Part shown: piece after piece, positions 37,090 to 43,346 of the stretch
How the letters are laid out: every line of letters begins with the position of its first letter
Position numbering within the stretch: position 1 is the first letter of the stretch
Source: Rhodocyclaceae bacterium
GTDB lineage: Bacteria > Pseudomonadota > Gammaproteobacteria > Burkholderiales > Rhodocyclaceae
Assembly (NCBI GenBank): GCA_028714035.1
Contig: JAQTNA010000036.1
Location: forward strand, 1-43,346
Direction of reading: 5' to 3'
Length of the DNA stretch: 43,346 bases
Translations under genes and position numbers: made by a program
The notes under the pieces: generated by a model
Told to the model about the DNA's origin: nothing
The model's database searches: none
What the model saw: the letters and a program-made list of their open reading frames with translations, nothing else

Positions 37090-37135
37090 GGAAAGTGGGG
37101 GATGGAAAATGGGGAGTGGCGAGTGGGAATAATGC
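37090..37135. repeat. G-rich heptamer-like repeat
   Basis: Short units of the form GTGGGGG, ATGGAAA, ATGGGGA, GTGGCGA, GTGGGAA fill the gap before the next gene. They recall the heptameric arms at 26130-26228, but here without the matching opposite arm. Confidence 0.4.
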
Positions 37136-37140
37136 GGCGG

Positions 37141-37479
37141 TCAGTCGGATGAAAGCGGCCGGAATTCGCCCTCGCCGCTTTCCCTGGAGAGGGTGAGGCG
37201 GTACTCGCAGTAGGCGGGCTCGAACACCGGGTCAAAGCCGCAACTGCAACCGGCATTGACCTCGCTGAAGAAGACGCCCAGCGCCACGAGGATGAACGGC
37301 CCCTCTTCCACGGCGCGCAGGATGGACACCGATACCGCCTCGTCCGCCGGGTAACTGCCCAGGGACAGGGCCTGTTCCAGAGGCAGAGCCCCCACCGGCA
37401 GGGACTCGATCTCCTTTTTCAACAACTCGGAAAAAGCCGGCGAAGGCCAGGCCCTGACTGAATCGGGGAATCTGGGCAT
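37141..37479 (-). CDS. Small protein of unknown function
   Basis: 112 residues from the ATG at 37479, 5 bp after the uup stop, with GGGG 8 bp upstream; a GTG at 37488 is possible. It is acidic and has no signal peptide or membrane segment. Distinctive features are [18 protein letters not shown], a central [23 protein letters not shown], and a Cys-rich [18 protein letters not shown] near the C-terminus, which could bind metal. I do not recognise the family. Its tight spacing with uup suggests one transcript, and codon usage resembles its neighbours, so I consider it real. Confidence 0.7.
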   Translation of the reverse strand: MPRFPDSVRAWPSPAFSELLKKEIESLPVGALPLEQALSLGSYPADEAVSVSILRAVEEGPFILVALGVFFSEVNAGCSCGFDPVFEPAYCEYRLTLSRESGEGEFRPLSSD

Positions 37480-37484
37480 GACGA

Positions 37485-39374
37485 TCACCCCGCCGCCTTG
37501 GTCTCCAGGGCTTCCCAGCGCTCCATCGCCGCGAGGATCTCGTCTTCCAACGCCGCCAGCCGCTCCTTCAGGGGGCCGACGTCCGCCGGGGCGTCCCGAT
37601 AGAGGGCGGGATCGGCCAGGCGCGTACTGGCGGCCACCTGCTCGGCCTCCAGCGCGGCGATGCGGTCCGGAAGCGCGGCCAGTTCCCGGTTCTCGTTGAA
37701 GGACAGGCGGGACTTGGCGGTTTTCTTCGGGGCGTCAGCCGGCCTGGGGACGGACGCGGCCTTCTGGGACACGGCCGCCGTCGGGCGAGGGCGCTGGCGC
37801 TCCCAGTCATCGAAGCCACCCACGTATTCCTTCCAGCCCCCCTCCCCTTCCGCGGCGATGACCTGGGTCACCACGTTGTCCAGGAAGGTACGATCGTGGC
37901 TGACCAGGAAGACGGTACCCGCATACTCCTGCAACAGGGATTCCAGCAGCTCCAGGGTCTCGATGTCCAGGTCGTTGGTGGGTTCGTCCAGCACGATGAC
38001 GTTGGCGGGCTTGGCGAAGAGCCGGGCAAGCAGAAGGCGGGCGCGCTCGCCGCCGGAGAGGCTGCGCACCGGGGAGCGTGCCCGTTCGGGAGCGAACAGG
38101 AAATCCTCCAGATAACTGATGACGTGCTTTCTCGCGCCGCCGATCTCCACGTAATCCGAGCCGGGGCTGATGACGTCCACCAGGGCCGCGTCGTCATCCA
38201 GGGCGGCACGAAACTGATCGAAGTAGGCCACCGTCAGCTTGGTGCCCAGACGCACCGTACCCGCATCCGGGGAAAGCTCACCCAGGATCAGCTTGAGCAG
38301 GGTGGTCTTGCCGGCACCATTGGGCCCGATGATGCCCACGTGGTCCCCGCGCTGGATACGGCAGGAAAAATCCCTGACCACGACCCGTTGGCCGAAGGAC
38401 TTGGAGACGCCCTCCAGTTCCGCCACCATCTTGCCCGAGGCATCGCCCCGGGCGACGGCCAGGTTGACCGTACCCAGACGCTCGCGCCGGGCCGCCCTTT
38501 CCCGGCGCAGGGCCTCCAGGCGCAGCACCCGCCCCTCGTTGCGCGTGCGCCGCGCTTCCACGCCCTTCCTGATCCAGACTTCCTCCTGGGCCAGGAATTT
38601 GTCGAACTTGGCGCTTTGCTGGGCTTCCGCCGAAAGCAGGTCGGCCTTCCTCTTCTGGTAGGTGGCAAAGTTGCCGGGGAAGGAAGCCAGCCGGCCCCGG
38701 TCCAGTTCCACCACGCGCGTGGCGATGCGATCCAGGAAGCGCCGGTCATGGGTCACCACTACCGCGCCCCCCTTGAAGCCCAGCAGGAGTTCCTCCAGCC
38801 AGCGTATGCCTTCCAGGTCCAGGTGATTGGTGGGCTCGTCCAGGAGCAGCAGGCCCGGCTCGGATACCAGGGCGCGGGCCAGGGCCAGGCGCTTGAGATT
38901 GCCGCCGGAAAGGGTAGACACCGCCGCATCCCCCGAAAGGCCCAGCTGACTCACCGCCTGTTCCACCCGGGTCTCCAGGCGCCAGGCGTCCATGGCTTCC
39001 AACTTCGCCTGCAAGTCGTGCAATTCGTCCAGGGCCTCCTCGCCTTCGGACAGGCGCCGGGCCGCATCGTGATAGGCCACCAGCATCTCCGACACCCGGC
39101 CCAGTCCCTGGGCCACGGCCTGAAACACGGTCTGAGCCCCCTCGAAGACCGGCTCCTGGGCGACGAAGGCGGCACCCGCATCTTCCCGGCGCCACGCCCG
39201 GCCGTCATCCAGCTGCGCCTGCCCGGCCAGGATGGCGAGCAGACTGGATTTGCCCGTGCCGTTCCGGCCGATGAGCGCCACCCGCTCGCCGTCTTCCAGC
39301 ACGAAATCTGCATGGTCCAGAAGAGCGAAATGGCCGAACGCCAGGGAGGCGTTTTCGAGAGTGAGGATGGGCAT
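37485..39374 (-). CDS. uup: ABC-F family ATPase, Uup type
   Basis: 629 residues from the ATG at 39374 (a GTG 12 bp earlier is possible). There are two ABC ATPase domains without membrane segments: Walker A GRNGTGKSS and GPNGAGKTT, signatures LSGGNLKRLALARAL and LSGGERARLLLARL, Walker B LLLLDEPTNHLD and VIVLDEPTNDLD. The linker is highly charged (VEARRTRNEGRVLRLEALRR). The C-terminal coiled-coil extension (residues about 555-629) is the mark of Uup, which in E. coli acts on ribosomes or branched DNA and lowers precise transposon excision. No drug-resistance-specific feature is seen. Confidence 0.93.
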   Translation of the reverse strand: MPILTLENASLAFGHFALLDHADFVLEDGERVALIGRNGTGKSSLLAILAGQAQLDDGRAWRREDAGAAFVAQEPVFEGAQTVFQAVAQGLGRVSEMLVAYHDAARRLSEGEEALDELHDLQAKLEAMDAWRLETRVEQAVSQLGLSGDAAVSTLSGGNLKRLALARALVSEPGLLLLDEPTNHLDLEGIRWLEELLLGFKGGAVVVTHDRRFLDRIATRVVELDRGRLASFPGNFATYQKRKADLLSAEAQQSAKFDKFLAQEEVWIRKGVEARRTRNEGRVLRLEALRRERAARRERLGTVNLAVARGDASGKMVAELEGVSKSFGQRVVVRDFSCRIQRGDHVGIIGPNGAGKTTLLKLILGELSPDAGTVRLGTKLTVAYFDQFRAALDDDAALVDVISPGSDYVEIGGARKHVISYLEDFLFAPERARSPVRSLSGGERARLLLARLFAKPANVIVLDEPTNDLDIETLELLESLLQEYAGTVFLVSHDRTFLDNVVTQVIAAEGEGGWKEYVGGFDDWERQRPRPTAAVSQKAASVPRPADAPKKTAKSRLSFNENRELAALPDRIAALEAEQVAASTRLADPALYRDAPADVGPLKERLAALEDEILAAMERWEALETKAAG

Positions 39375-39457
39375 GGCGGGAGGCACGAATTCGGGAGGCG
39401 CGAGTCTAGCACCGAAGGCCCGTGCCTGGGCCTGTGGTCAGTCTGCGGAACTTGCAG

Positions 39458-39560
39458 ATCTGGCTTCAGCCCGACCTGGGGTATGTGCGTCAGAGTTGTC
39501 GGGCTGAAGCCCGACCTACAAGCCGGACCTACAAGCCCGACCTACGGACCGACCTCGCTG
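39458..39560. repeat. GTCGGGC/GCCCGAC palindrome with 13-bp tandem units
   Basis: A perfect stem GTCGGGC-TGAA-GCCCGAC lies at 39498-39515. It runs into three 13-bp units from 39510 (CCCGACCTACAAG, CCGGACCTACAAG, CCCGACCTACGGA). A further half palindrome is at 39462-39475. It directly follows the lipocalin-like gene stop and may form its transcript end. A shorter relative is at 40295-40310. Confidence 0.7.
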
Positions 39561-40049
39561 CTACTTCGAGCGTTCGAAGGTGATGATGCTGCGGGTCATG
39601 CCCTTGTCGGCCCAGTTGGGCATGACGCGCCAGGGGGTGAGGACTTGCAGGTGATTGCCCTCGATGGTAAAGGCCCGCTTCTGCTCCGTGCCGACCCAGG
39701 CCGGATCCCAGGCCACTTCCACCTGGGTGATCCAGTTGCCGTCTTCCACCCGGTACGCACCCGTGTAGGCAATCAGGCTTTTCAACAGATCGGCCTTCTC
39801 CTCGGCGGTCTTGCCAGGCTTCCTGCCATCGCCGGTGAACACGAAGAACACGCGCATTTCCGGGGTAAAGGTCACGTAACCCGACGGATTCTTGCCCATG
39901 GGCGGAAATTTATCGCCCGTGGCCTGCACTTCCACCTCGTAGGACACGAGCTTCCAGGTGCCCTGAATTTCGGCAGGCCCCGCGGCGAAGACGGATTGAA
40001 CCGCGGCGAGAAACAGAACCAGACCAGCGAACCACTTGAAGCGGGACAT
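39561..40049 (-). CDS. Secreted lipocalin-like domain protein
   Basis: 162 residues. A signal peptide (WFAGLVLFLAAVQSVFAAG) is followed by a domain of about 138 residues that opens with IQGTWKLVSYEVEVQATGD and shows MGKNPSGYVTFTPEMRVFFV, TGAYRVEDGNWI and the ending TRSIITFERSK. This is the lipocalin-like_5 layout (GTW-LVSYE, GY-tF), a small beta-barrel family with no known enzyme activity. AGGAGG lies 5 bp upstream of the ATG. It stands alone with its own gap upstream. Confidence 0.85.
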   Translation of the reverse strand: MSRFKWFAGLVLFLAAVQSVFAAGPAEIQGTWKLVSYEVEVQATGDKFPPMGKNPSGYVTFTPEMRVFFVFTGDGRKPGKTAEEKADLLKSLIAYTGAYRVEDGNWITQVEVAWDPAWVGTEQKRAFTIEGNHLQVLTPWRVMPNWADKGMTRSIITFERSK

Positions 40050-40241
40050 GGAGTCCTCCTGAAAACATGCAATCCGACAAACGCCGCCTGCCCGTCGCCA
40101 TGAAGGCGACAGGAATCGTCAGGATTGTACGGTGCAAAATTCTGCCGTCAAGAGAAATCGCCTTGTGCGTGCAAGATATGCGCAAGCTTGGAGGGTACCG
40201 ATCGGACCTCCGGCACGTGGGCCGCAGCGGCGACCCGACGG

Positions 40242-40279
40242 AAAAAAACCGGCCCCGCGGCTTGGAGCCGAGGGGCCGG
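40242..40279 (-). terminator. Strong intrinsic terminator of prpE
   Basis: Minus strand: CCGGCCCC-T-CGGCT, loop CCA, AGCCG-C-GGGGCCGG, followed by seven T residues (40248 to 40242). It is the only textbook rho-independent terminator in the window, 38 bp after the prpE stop. Confidence 0.9.
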
Positions 40280-40294
40280 TTGTTACAATCCAAT

Positions 40295-40310
40295 TCGGGA
40301 TAAATCCCGA
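40295..40310. repeat. Small palindrome TCGGGAT-AA-ATCCCGA
   Basis: Perfect 7-bp arms right after the prpE stop, followed by CCTACG on the plus strand, as in the CCCGACCTAC units near 39510. It belongs to the same repeat type. Confidence 0.5.
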
Positions 40311-40316
40311 CCTACG

Positions 40317-42209
40317 TCACGACGCCAATGCCGCCTTGATCTGGGCCAGGGTGGACGGATCGTCAATGGTGGTCAGGTCGCCGGGGTCGCGGCCTTCGGC
40401 CAGGGCCTGGATGGAGCGGCGCAGCATCTTGCCGGAACGGGTCTTGGGCAGGCCGGTGATGAACAGCACCCGGGCCGGCCGGGCGATGGCGCCCAGGAGC
40501 TCGTCCACCTTGCCCATGACTTCCTTCTCCAGGGCCTTCCTCTGCTCCGGCGTGGCCGCCGCGTCGGCGTTCTTCACCACGGCAAAGGCCATGGGCACCT
40601 GGCCCTTCAGGGCATCGGCGACACCGACTACCGCCACCTCGGCGATGGCCGGGTGGGCCTGCACCGCTTCCTCGATCTCCCGGGTGCCCAGGCGATGGCC
40701 GGCGACGTTGATCACGTCGTCGGTGCGGCCCAGGATGGAGTAATAGCCGCGGTCGTCCTTGATGCCCCAATCGAAGGAGGAGTACACCTGGGGCGACTTG
40801 AACAGGGTGAAGTAGGTGGACACGAAGCGGGCGTCGTCACCCCAGACCGTGGTCAGGCAGCCCGGCGGCAGGGGCGGCACCACGCCCACCACGGCCTTCT
40901 CGTTGGCCTCGGCCTCCGAGCCGTCCTCGCGGAACAGGCGCACGTCGTAGCCGTACATGGGGAAGGACGGGGAACCGAGCTTGATGTCGGTCTTTTCCAC
41001 GCCGGGCACCGGCCCCAGCATGGCCCAGCCGGTCTCCGTCTGCCAGTAGTGGTCATGCACCGGAATGCCCAGCTCGTCCATCATCCACTTGTGGGAAGTC
41101 TCGTCCATGGGCTCGCCGGCACAGAACAGGGCGCGCAGCTTGGACAGGTCGTATTTCTTGAGGAAGGCCGGATCCTGCTTCTTCAGCACGCGGATGGCGG
41201 TGGGCGCGGAGAACATGACCGTGACTTCCTGCTCCTGGCAGATCTTCCACCAGATGCCGGCGTCGGGCCGCAGGGGCGTGCCTTCGTACATGACCGTGGC
41301 CATGCCTGCGAGCAGCGGGCCGTAGATGATGTAGGAGTGGCCCACGACCCAGCCGATGTCGGAGGTGGAGAAGAAGGTCTCGCCGGCGCGGCCGTCGTAG
41401 ATGTACTTCATGGAGGCGGTGAGCGCCACGGCATAGCCGCCGGTGTCGCGCTGCACGCCCTTGGGCTTGCCGGTGGTGCCGGAGGTGTACAGGATGTAGC
41501 TGGGATCAGAGGATTCCAGCCAGGTGACCGGCACCCGGGCGTCCATGAACCGGGCTCGCAGGCTGGCATAGTCCTCGTCGCGGCCCACCACCACGTTCAT
41601 TTCCTTGTCCAGGCCGCGATTCACCATCAGCACCTTTTGGGGCTTGGCGGTGGACAGGTCAATCGCCTCGTCCAGCAGATGCTTGTAGGGCACGGCGCGG
41701 CCGCCGCGCATGCCGGCATCCGCCGAGACGATCAGCTTGGGCTGGGCGTCGTCAATGCGCGTGGCGAGCGACCCGGAGGCGAAGCCGCCGAACACCACGG
41801 AATGGATGGCGCCGATGCGGGCACAGGCCAGGATGGCAAAGGCCGCTTCCGCTATCATGGGCATGTAGATCAGCACCCGGTCGCCCTTGACCACGCCCAG
41901 GCTCTGGTAGATGGCGGCCATGCGCTCCACTTCCCGCTGGAGTTCGGAGAAGGAGTAGATCCTCTCCTCGTTGGTCTCGGTGGAGATGTAGACCAGGGCC
42001 TTGCCGTCGGGGTTGGTCTCGGCGTGGCGATCCACCGCGTTGTAGCAGAGGTTGGTCTCGCCACCCACGAACCACTTGGCGAAGGGCGGATGGGAGAAAT
42101 CCAGTATCTTTTCCGGCGGCTTGTTCCAGTGGATCAGCTGCGCCTGCTCGCCCCAGAAACCATCCCGGTCCTGGATGGAACGTTTGTGGAATTCCTTGTA
42201 AGTGGTCAT
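40317..42209 (-). CDS. prpE: Propionate-CoA ligase (propionyl-CoA synthetase)
   Basis: 630 residues, matching PrpE (628) along its whole length: opening YKEFHKRSIQDRDGFWGEQA, HPPFAKWFVGGETNLCYNAVDR, P-loop YTSGTTGKPKGVQRDTGG, SDIGWVVGHSYI, YWQTETGWA, WGDDARFV, TDDVINVAGHRLGTREIEE. The catalytic Lys594 in RSGKMLRR is the site regulated by acetylation in the family. It activates propionate (and acetate less well) to the acyl-CoA with ATP. The closing GRDPGDLTTIDDP is typical of PrpE, not Acs. No prpBCD genes are adjacent, so it may serve acyl-CoA supply for general use rather than a dedicated methylcitrate operon. Confidence 0.93.
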   Translation of the reverse strand: MTTYKEFHKRSIQDRDGFWGEQAQLIHWNKPPEKILDFSHPPFAKWFVGGETNLCYNAVDRHAETNPDGKALVYISTETNEERIYSFSELQREVERMAAIYQSLGVVKGDRVLIYMPMIAEAAFAILACARIGAIHSVVFGGFASGSLATRIDDAQPKLIVSADAGMRGGRAVPYKHLLDEAIDLSTAKPQKVLMVNRGLDKEMNVVVGRDEDYASLRARFMDARVPVTWLESSDPSYILYTSGTTGKPKGVQRDTGGYAVALTASMKYIYDGRAGETFFSTSDIGWVVGHSYIIYGPLLAGMATVMYEGTPLRPDAGIWWKICQEQEVTVMFSAPTAIRVLKKQDPAFLKKYDLSKLRALFCAGEPMDETSHKWMMDELGIPVHDHYWQTETGWAMLGPVPGVEKTDIKLGSPSFPMYGYDVRLFREDGSEAEANEKAVVGVVPPLPPGCLTTVWGDDARFVSTYFTLFKSPQVYSSFDWGIKDDRGYYSILGRTDDVINVAGHRLGTREIEEAVQAHPAIAEVAVVGVADALKGQVPMAFAVVKNADAAATPEQRKALEKEVMGKVDELLGAIARPARVLFITGLPKTRSGKMLRRSIQALAEGRDPGDLTTIDDPSTLAQIKAALAS

Positions 42210-42304
42210 CTCGGTCTCTCCCGCTCGGAAATTATTGCCTTGACGCGAATTCGCGCCAGCGAAGCTGTCATCCTGGCGACTTTCCCTCTGAGGACGCCGC
42301 CATA

Positions 42305-42335
42305 ATTATAAATTATCGTTGAACTGGCGATTATA
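42305..42335 (-). promoter_or_regulatory. AT-rich promoter region of prpE
   Basis: Two exact TATAAT hexamers occur on the minus strand (42335-42330 and 42310-42305) in an otherwise GC-rich window, about 100-125 bp upstream of the prpE ATG. No good -35 hexamer is seen at 17 bp from either, so an activator may be needed. Confidence 0.45.
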
Positions 42336-42353
42336 CCGGAACCCCGAGGATCT

Positions 42354-42440
42354 GTAGGATGCGGTGAGCGCAGCGAAGCGCATCGAAGCGCATCATCCCT
42401 TGGCCGCGCCTGGTGCGGTTCGCCCCTCACCGCACCCTAC
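42354..42440. repeat. 87-bp interspersed element with inverted ends
   Basis: GTAGGATGCGGTGAG at the left and CTCACCGCACCCTAC at the right are complementary with one mismatch. The interior contains repeated GAAGCGCATC. It has no coding capacity and is the size of a small non-autonomous palindromic repeat. It takes up much of the 331-bp gap between the divergent prpE and peptidase genes. Confidence 0.7.
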
Positions 42441-42540
42441 GATCCTCCCATATCCCACGCTCCCGCCCGAGTAAGACGGCTTCCTACAAAATGCTGCACC
42501 GCACCTTTACAGAACCGCCGGGGATAACCATAATGCTGCG

Positions 42541-43224
42541 ATGCCTTCGAAAGCCCTCGTCCGTTCTTTGTCCCTGTCGCTGCTGCTCCTGACCACCTCC
42601 TGGCAGGCGTTAGCGACGGACGCGCCCGCCGCCCCGGCCGGGGCGGTCTCGGCCACGGCTCAGGCAACACCCCAGACTTCAGTCCCCGCGTCGGCCCCAT
42701 CCGAAGCGGAGCCCCCCGCCACCAATGCGGTAAAGGCCTTCGGACAATCCATCGGACAATCCATTTCCCAGTCCATCAGCCGCTCCGCCGGTGCCTTGCC
42801 GGCCAGGGCCGAGGCCATCCTGGACAGGCTCGGACATTACACCGAGAACGCCCAGGAAATCGTGAAAAGCGGCTTCGCCTACATGGGCGTGGACTACCGC
42901 CGCGGCGGCACCTCGGCGGAGACGGGCTTCGATTGCAGCGGCCTGGTGCGCCGGGTTTTCGGCGACGCCTTCGGCGTGGATCTGCCGCACAACGCCCGGG
43001 CCATCAGCAAGGAAGGCACCAAGATTTCCGTCAAGGATCTGAAGCCGGGCGACCTGGTGTTCTTCAACACCCTGCGCAAGACCTTCTCCCACGTCGGCAT
43101 CTACGTCGGCAACAACCTGTTCCTGCACGCCCCCTCGTCCGGCGGCGGCGTACGCCTGGATGACCTGCGGGAGCGCTACTGGGTCAAGCATTTCAACGGT
43201 GCCCGGCGCATAGAAACAAACTAG
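42541..43224 (+). CDS. NlpC/P60 family cell-wall peptidase
   Basis: 227 residues. A signal peptide (SLSLSLLLLTTSWQALA) is followed by an Ala/Pro-rich stretch, a short Ser/Gln repeat (GQSIGQSISQSISRS) and the NlpC/P60 domain from about residue 105. The catalytic triad is visible: Cys132 in FDCSGLVRRVF, His184 in FSHVGIYVG and His196 in FLHAPSSGGGV. Such enzymes cut peptide cross-links in peptidoglycan. The ribosome site is weak. The stop codon TAG lies at the IS junction (it is part of the CTAG target), so the insertion appears to have left the protein intact. Confidence 0.92.
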   Translation: MPSKALVRSLSLSLLLLTTSWQALATDAPAAPAGAVSATAQATPQTSVPASAPSEAEPPATNAVKAFGQSIGQSISQSISRSAGALPARAEAILDRLGHYTENAQEIVKSGFAYMGVDYRRGGTSAETGFDCSGLVRRVFGDAFGVDLPHNARAISKEGTKISVKDLKPGDLVFFNTLRKTFSHVGIYVGNNLFLHAPSSGGGVRLDDLRERYWVKHFNGARRIETN

Positions 43225-43346
43225 TAGATCGTTCCAGTAATACGTTTACAATATAGGTGATATTTGCCATGATGCCCCCGGAACTACAGGGGGTGATCAT
43301 GGCGAGGAAAAGTGGGCGGGCGGCGTTGGTGCTGTCAGACGAGAAC
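43225..43346 (+). mobile_element. IS630-like insertion sequence, 5' end only (right copy)
   Basis: Reverse complement of the left end with one mismatch. Identity with the left copy starts at 43221 (CTAG, shared by target and element edge). The element tip is taken as just after the TA of CTAG. The transposase start lies inside it and points out of the window, opposite to the left copy. Confidence 0.7.
43299..43346 (+). CDS. IS630 family transposase, N-terminal 16 residues (cut by window edge)
   Basis: Starts at the ATG 43299 and reads MARKSGRAALVLSDEN to the window end, identical to the left copy. The stretch before it holds a GGGGG-rich palindrome arm that may serve as ribosome site or limit translation of the transposase. 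Confidence 0.65.
   Translation, partial: MARKSGRAALVLSDEN

Noticed and set aside
39387-39560. CRISPR-like array from the 13-bp tandem units
   Set aside because: The units are directly adjacent without spacers, and no cas genes are present.
40317-42209. Acetyl-CoA synthetase (Acs)
   Set aside because: Length, N-terminal sequence and the closing GRDPGDLTTIDDP match PrpE more closely than Acs.
1-43346. A 43-kb composite transposon
   Set aside because: The cargo is core metabolism and chemotaxis with uniform composition. Two IS copies at contig ends are better explained by assembly breaks.

Overview
The window is about 43.3 kb of GC-rich DNA with nearly the whole length coding. Gene content points to a motile, Gram-negative betaproteobacterium, plausibly of the Rhodocyclales or a related order: a PrpE-type ligase, AroG-type DAHP synthase, Uup, a CheD/CheZ/CheV chemotaxis set and HAMP-PAS receptors with a WxxF tail. 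The order is an inference from gene content, since no rRNA or other marker is present.

Both ends are the same about 126-bp sequence in opposite orientation (one mismatch). It carries the first 16 codons of an IS630-like transposase pointing outward, so the window lies between two IS copies and is probably a whole assembly contig broken at a repeat.

Layout. (1) 131-3940, minus strand: FAD-linked D-2-hydroxyacid dehydrogenase, DUF1015 protein, aroG. (2) 4274-6372, minus: two overlapping response-regulator genes, one fused to an RsbW-like ATPase. (3) 6646-11907, plus: porin, short PstS-like periplasmic protein, very large hybrid histidine kinase with HPt. (4) 11998-16514, minus, converging on the previous block with the same gene order: beta-barrel protein, short PstS-like protein, membrane histidine kinase, REC-HD-GYP regulator. 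(5) 16771-37030, minus: a 20-kb chemotaxis cluster read as cheW, three large receptors, cheR, cheD, cheB, STAS protein, a fourth receptor, two cheV, cheY, cheZ, cheA. (6) 37141-40049, minus: small unknown gene, uup, lipocalin-like lipid-binding protein. (7) 40317-42209: prpE on the minus strand with a strong terminator. (8) 42541-43224, plus: NlpC/P60 peptidase.

How it fits together. Seven sites with the -35/-10 pattern and spacing of flagellar sigma-28 (FliA) promoters precede cheW, cheR, the STAS gene, the fourth receptor, the second cheV and both porin/PstS-like/kinase modules. This places the two mirrored envelope-sensing modules in the same regulon as chemotaxis. The HD-GYP regulator links one of them to cyclic-di-GMP. 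The paired modules are the best candidate here for an undescribed system: an outer-membrane barrel plus a one-lobe periplasmic binding protein feeding a membrane kinase, expressed with motility genes. One carries an FNR-type palindrome about 60 bp upstream of the predicted start. Other notable points are a 663-bp near-identical tract shared by two non-adjacent receptors, three tandem CheY-binding-like peptides in CheZ, and a family of short intergenic palindromic repeats, one of which lies inside a coding region.
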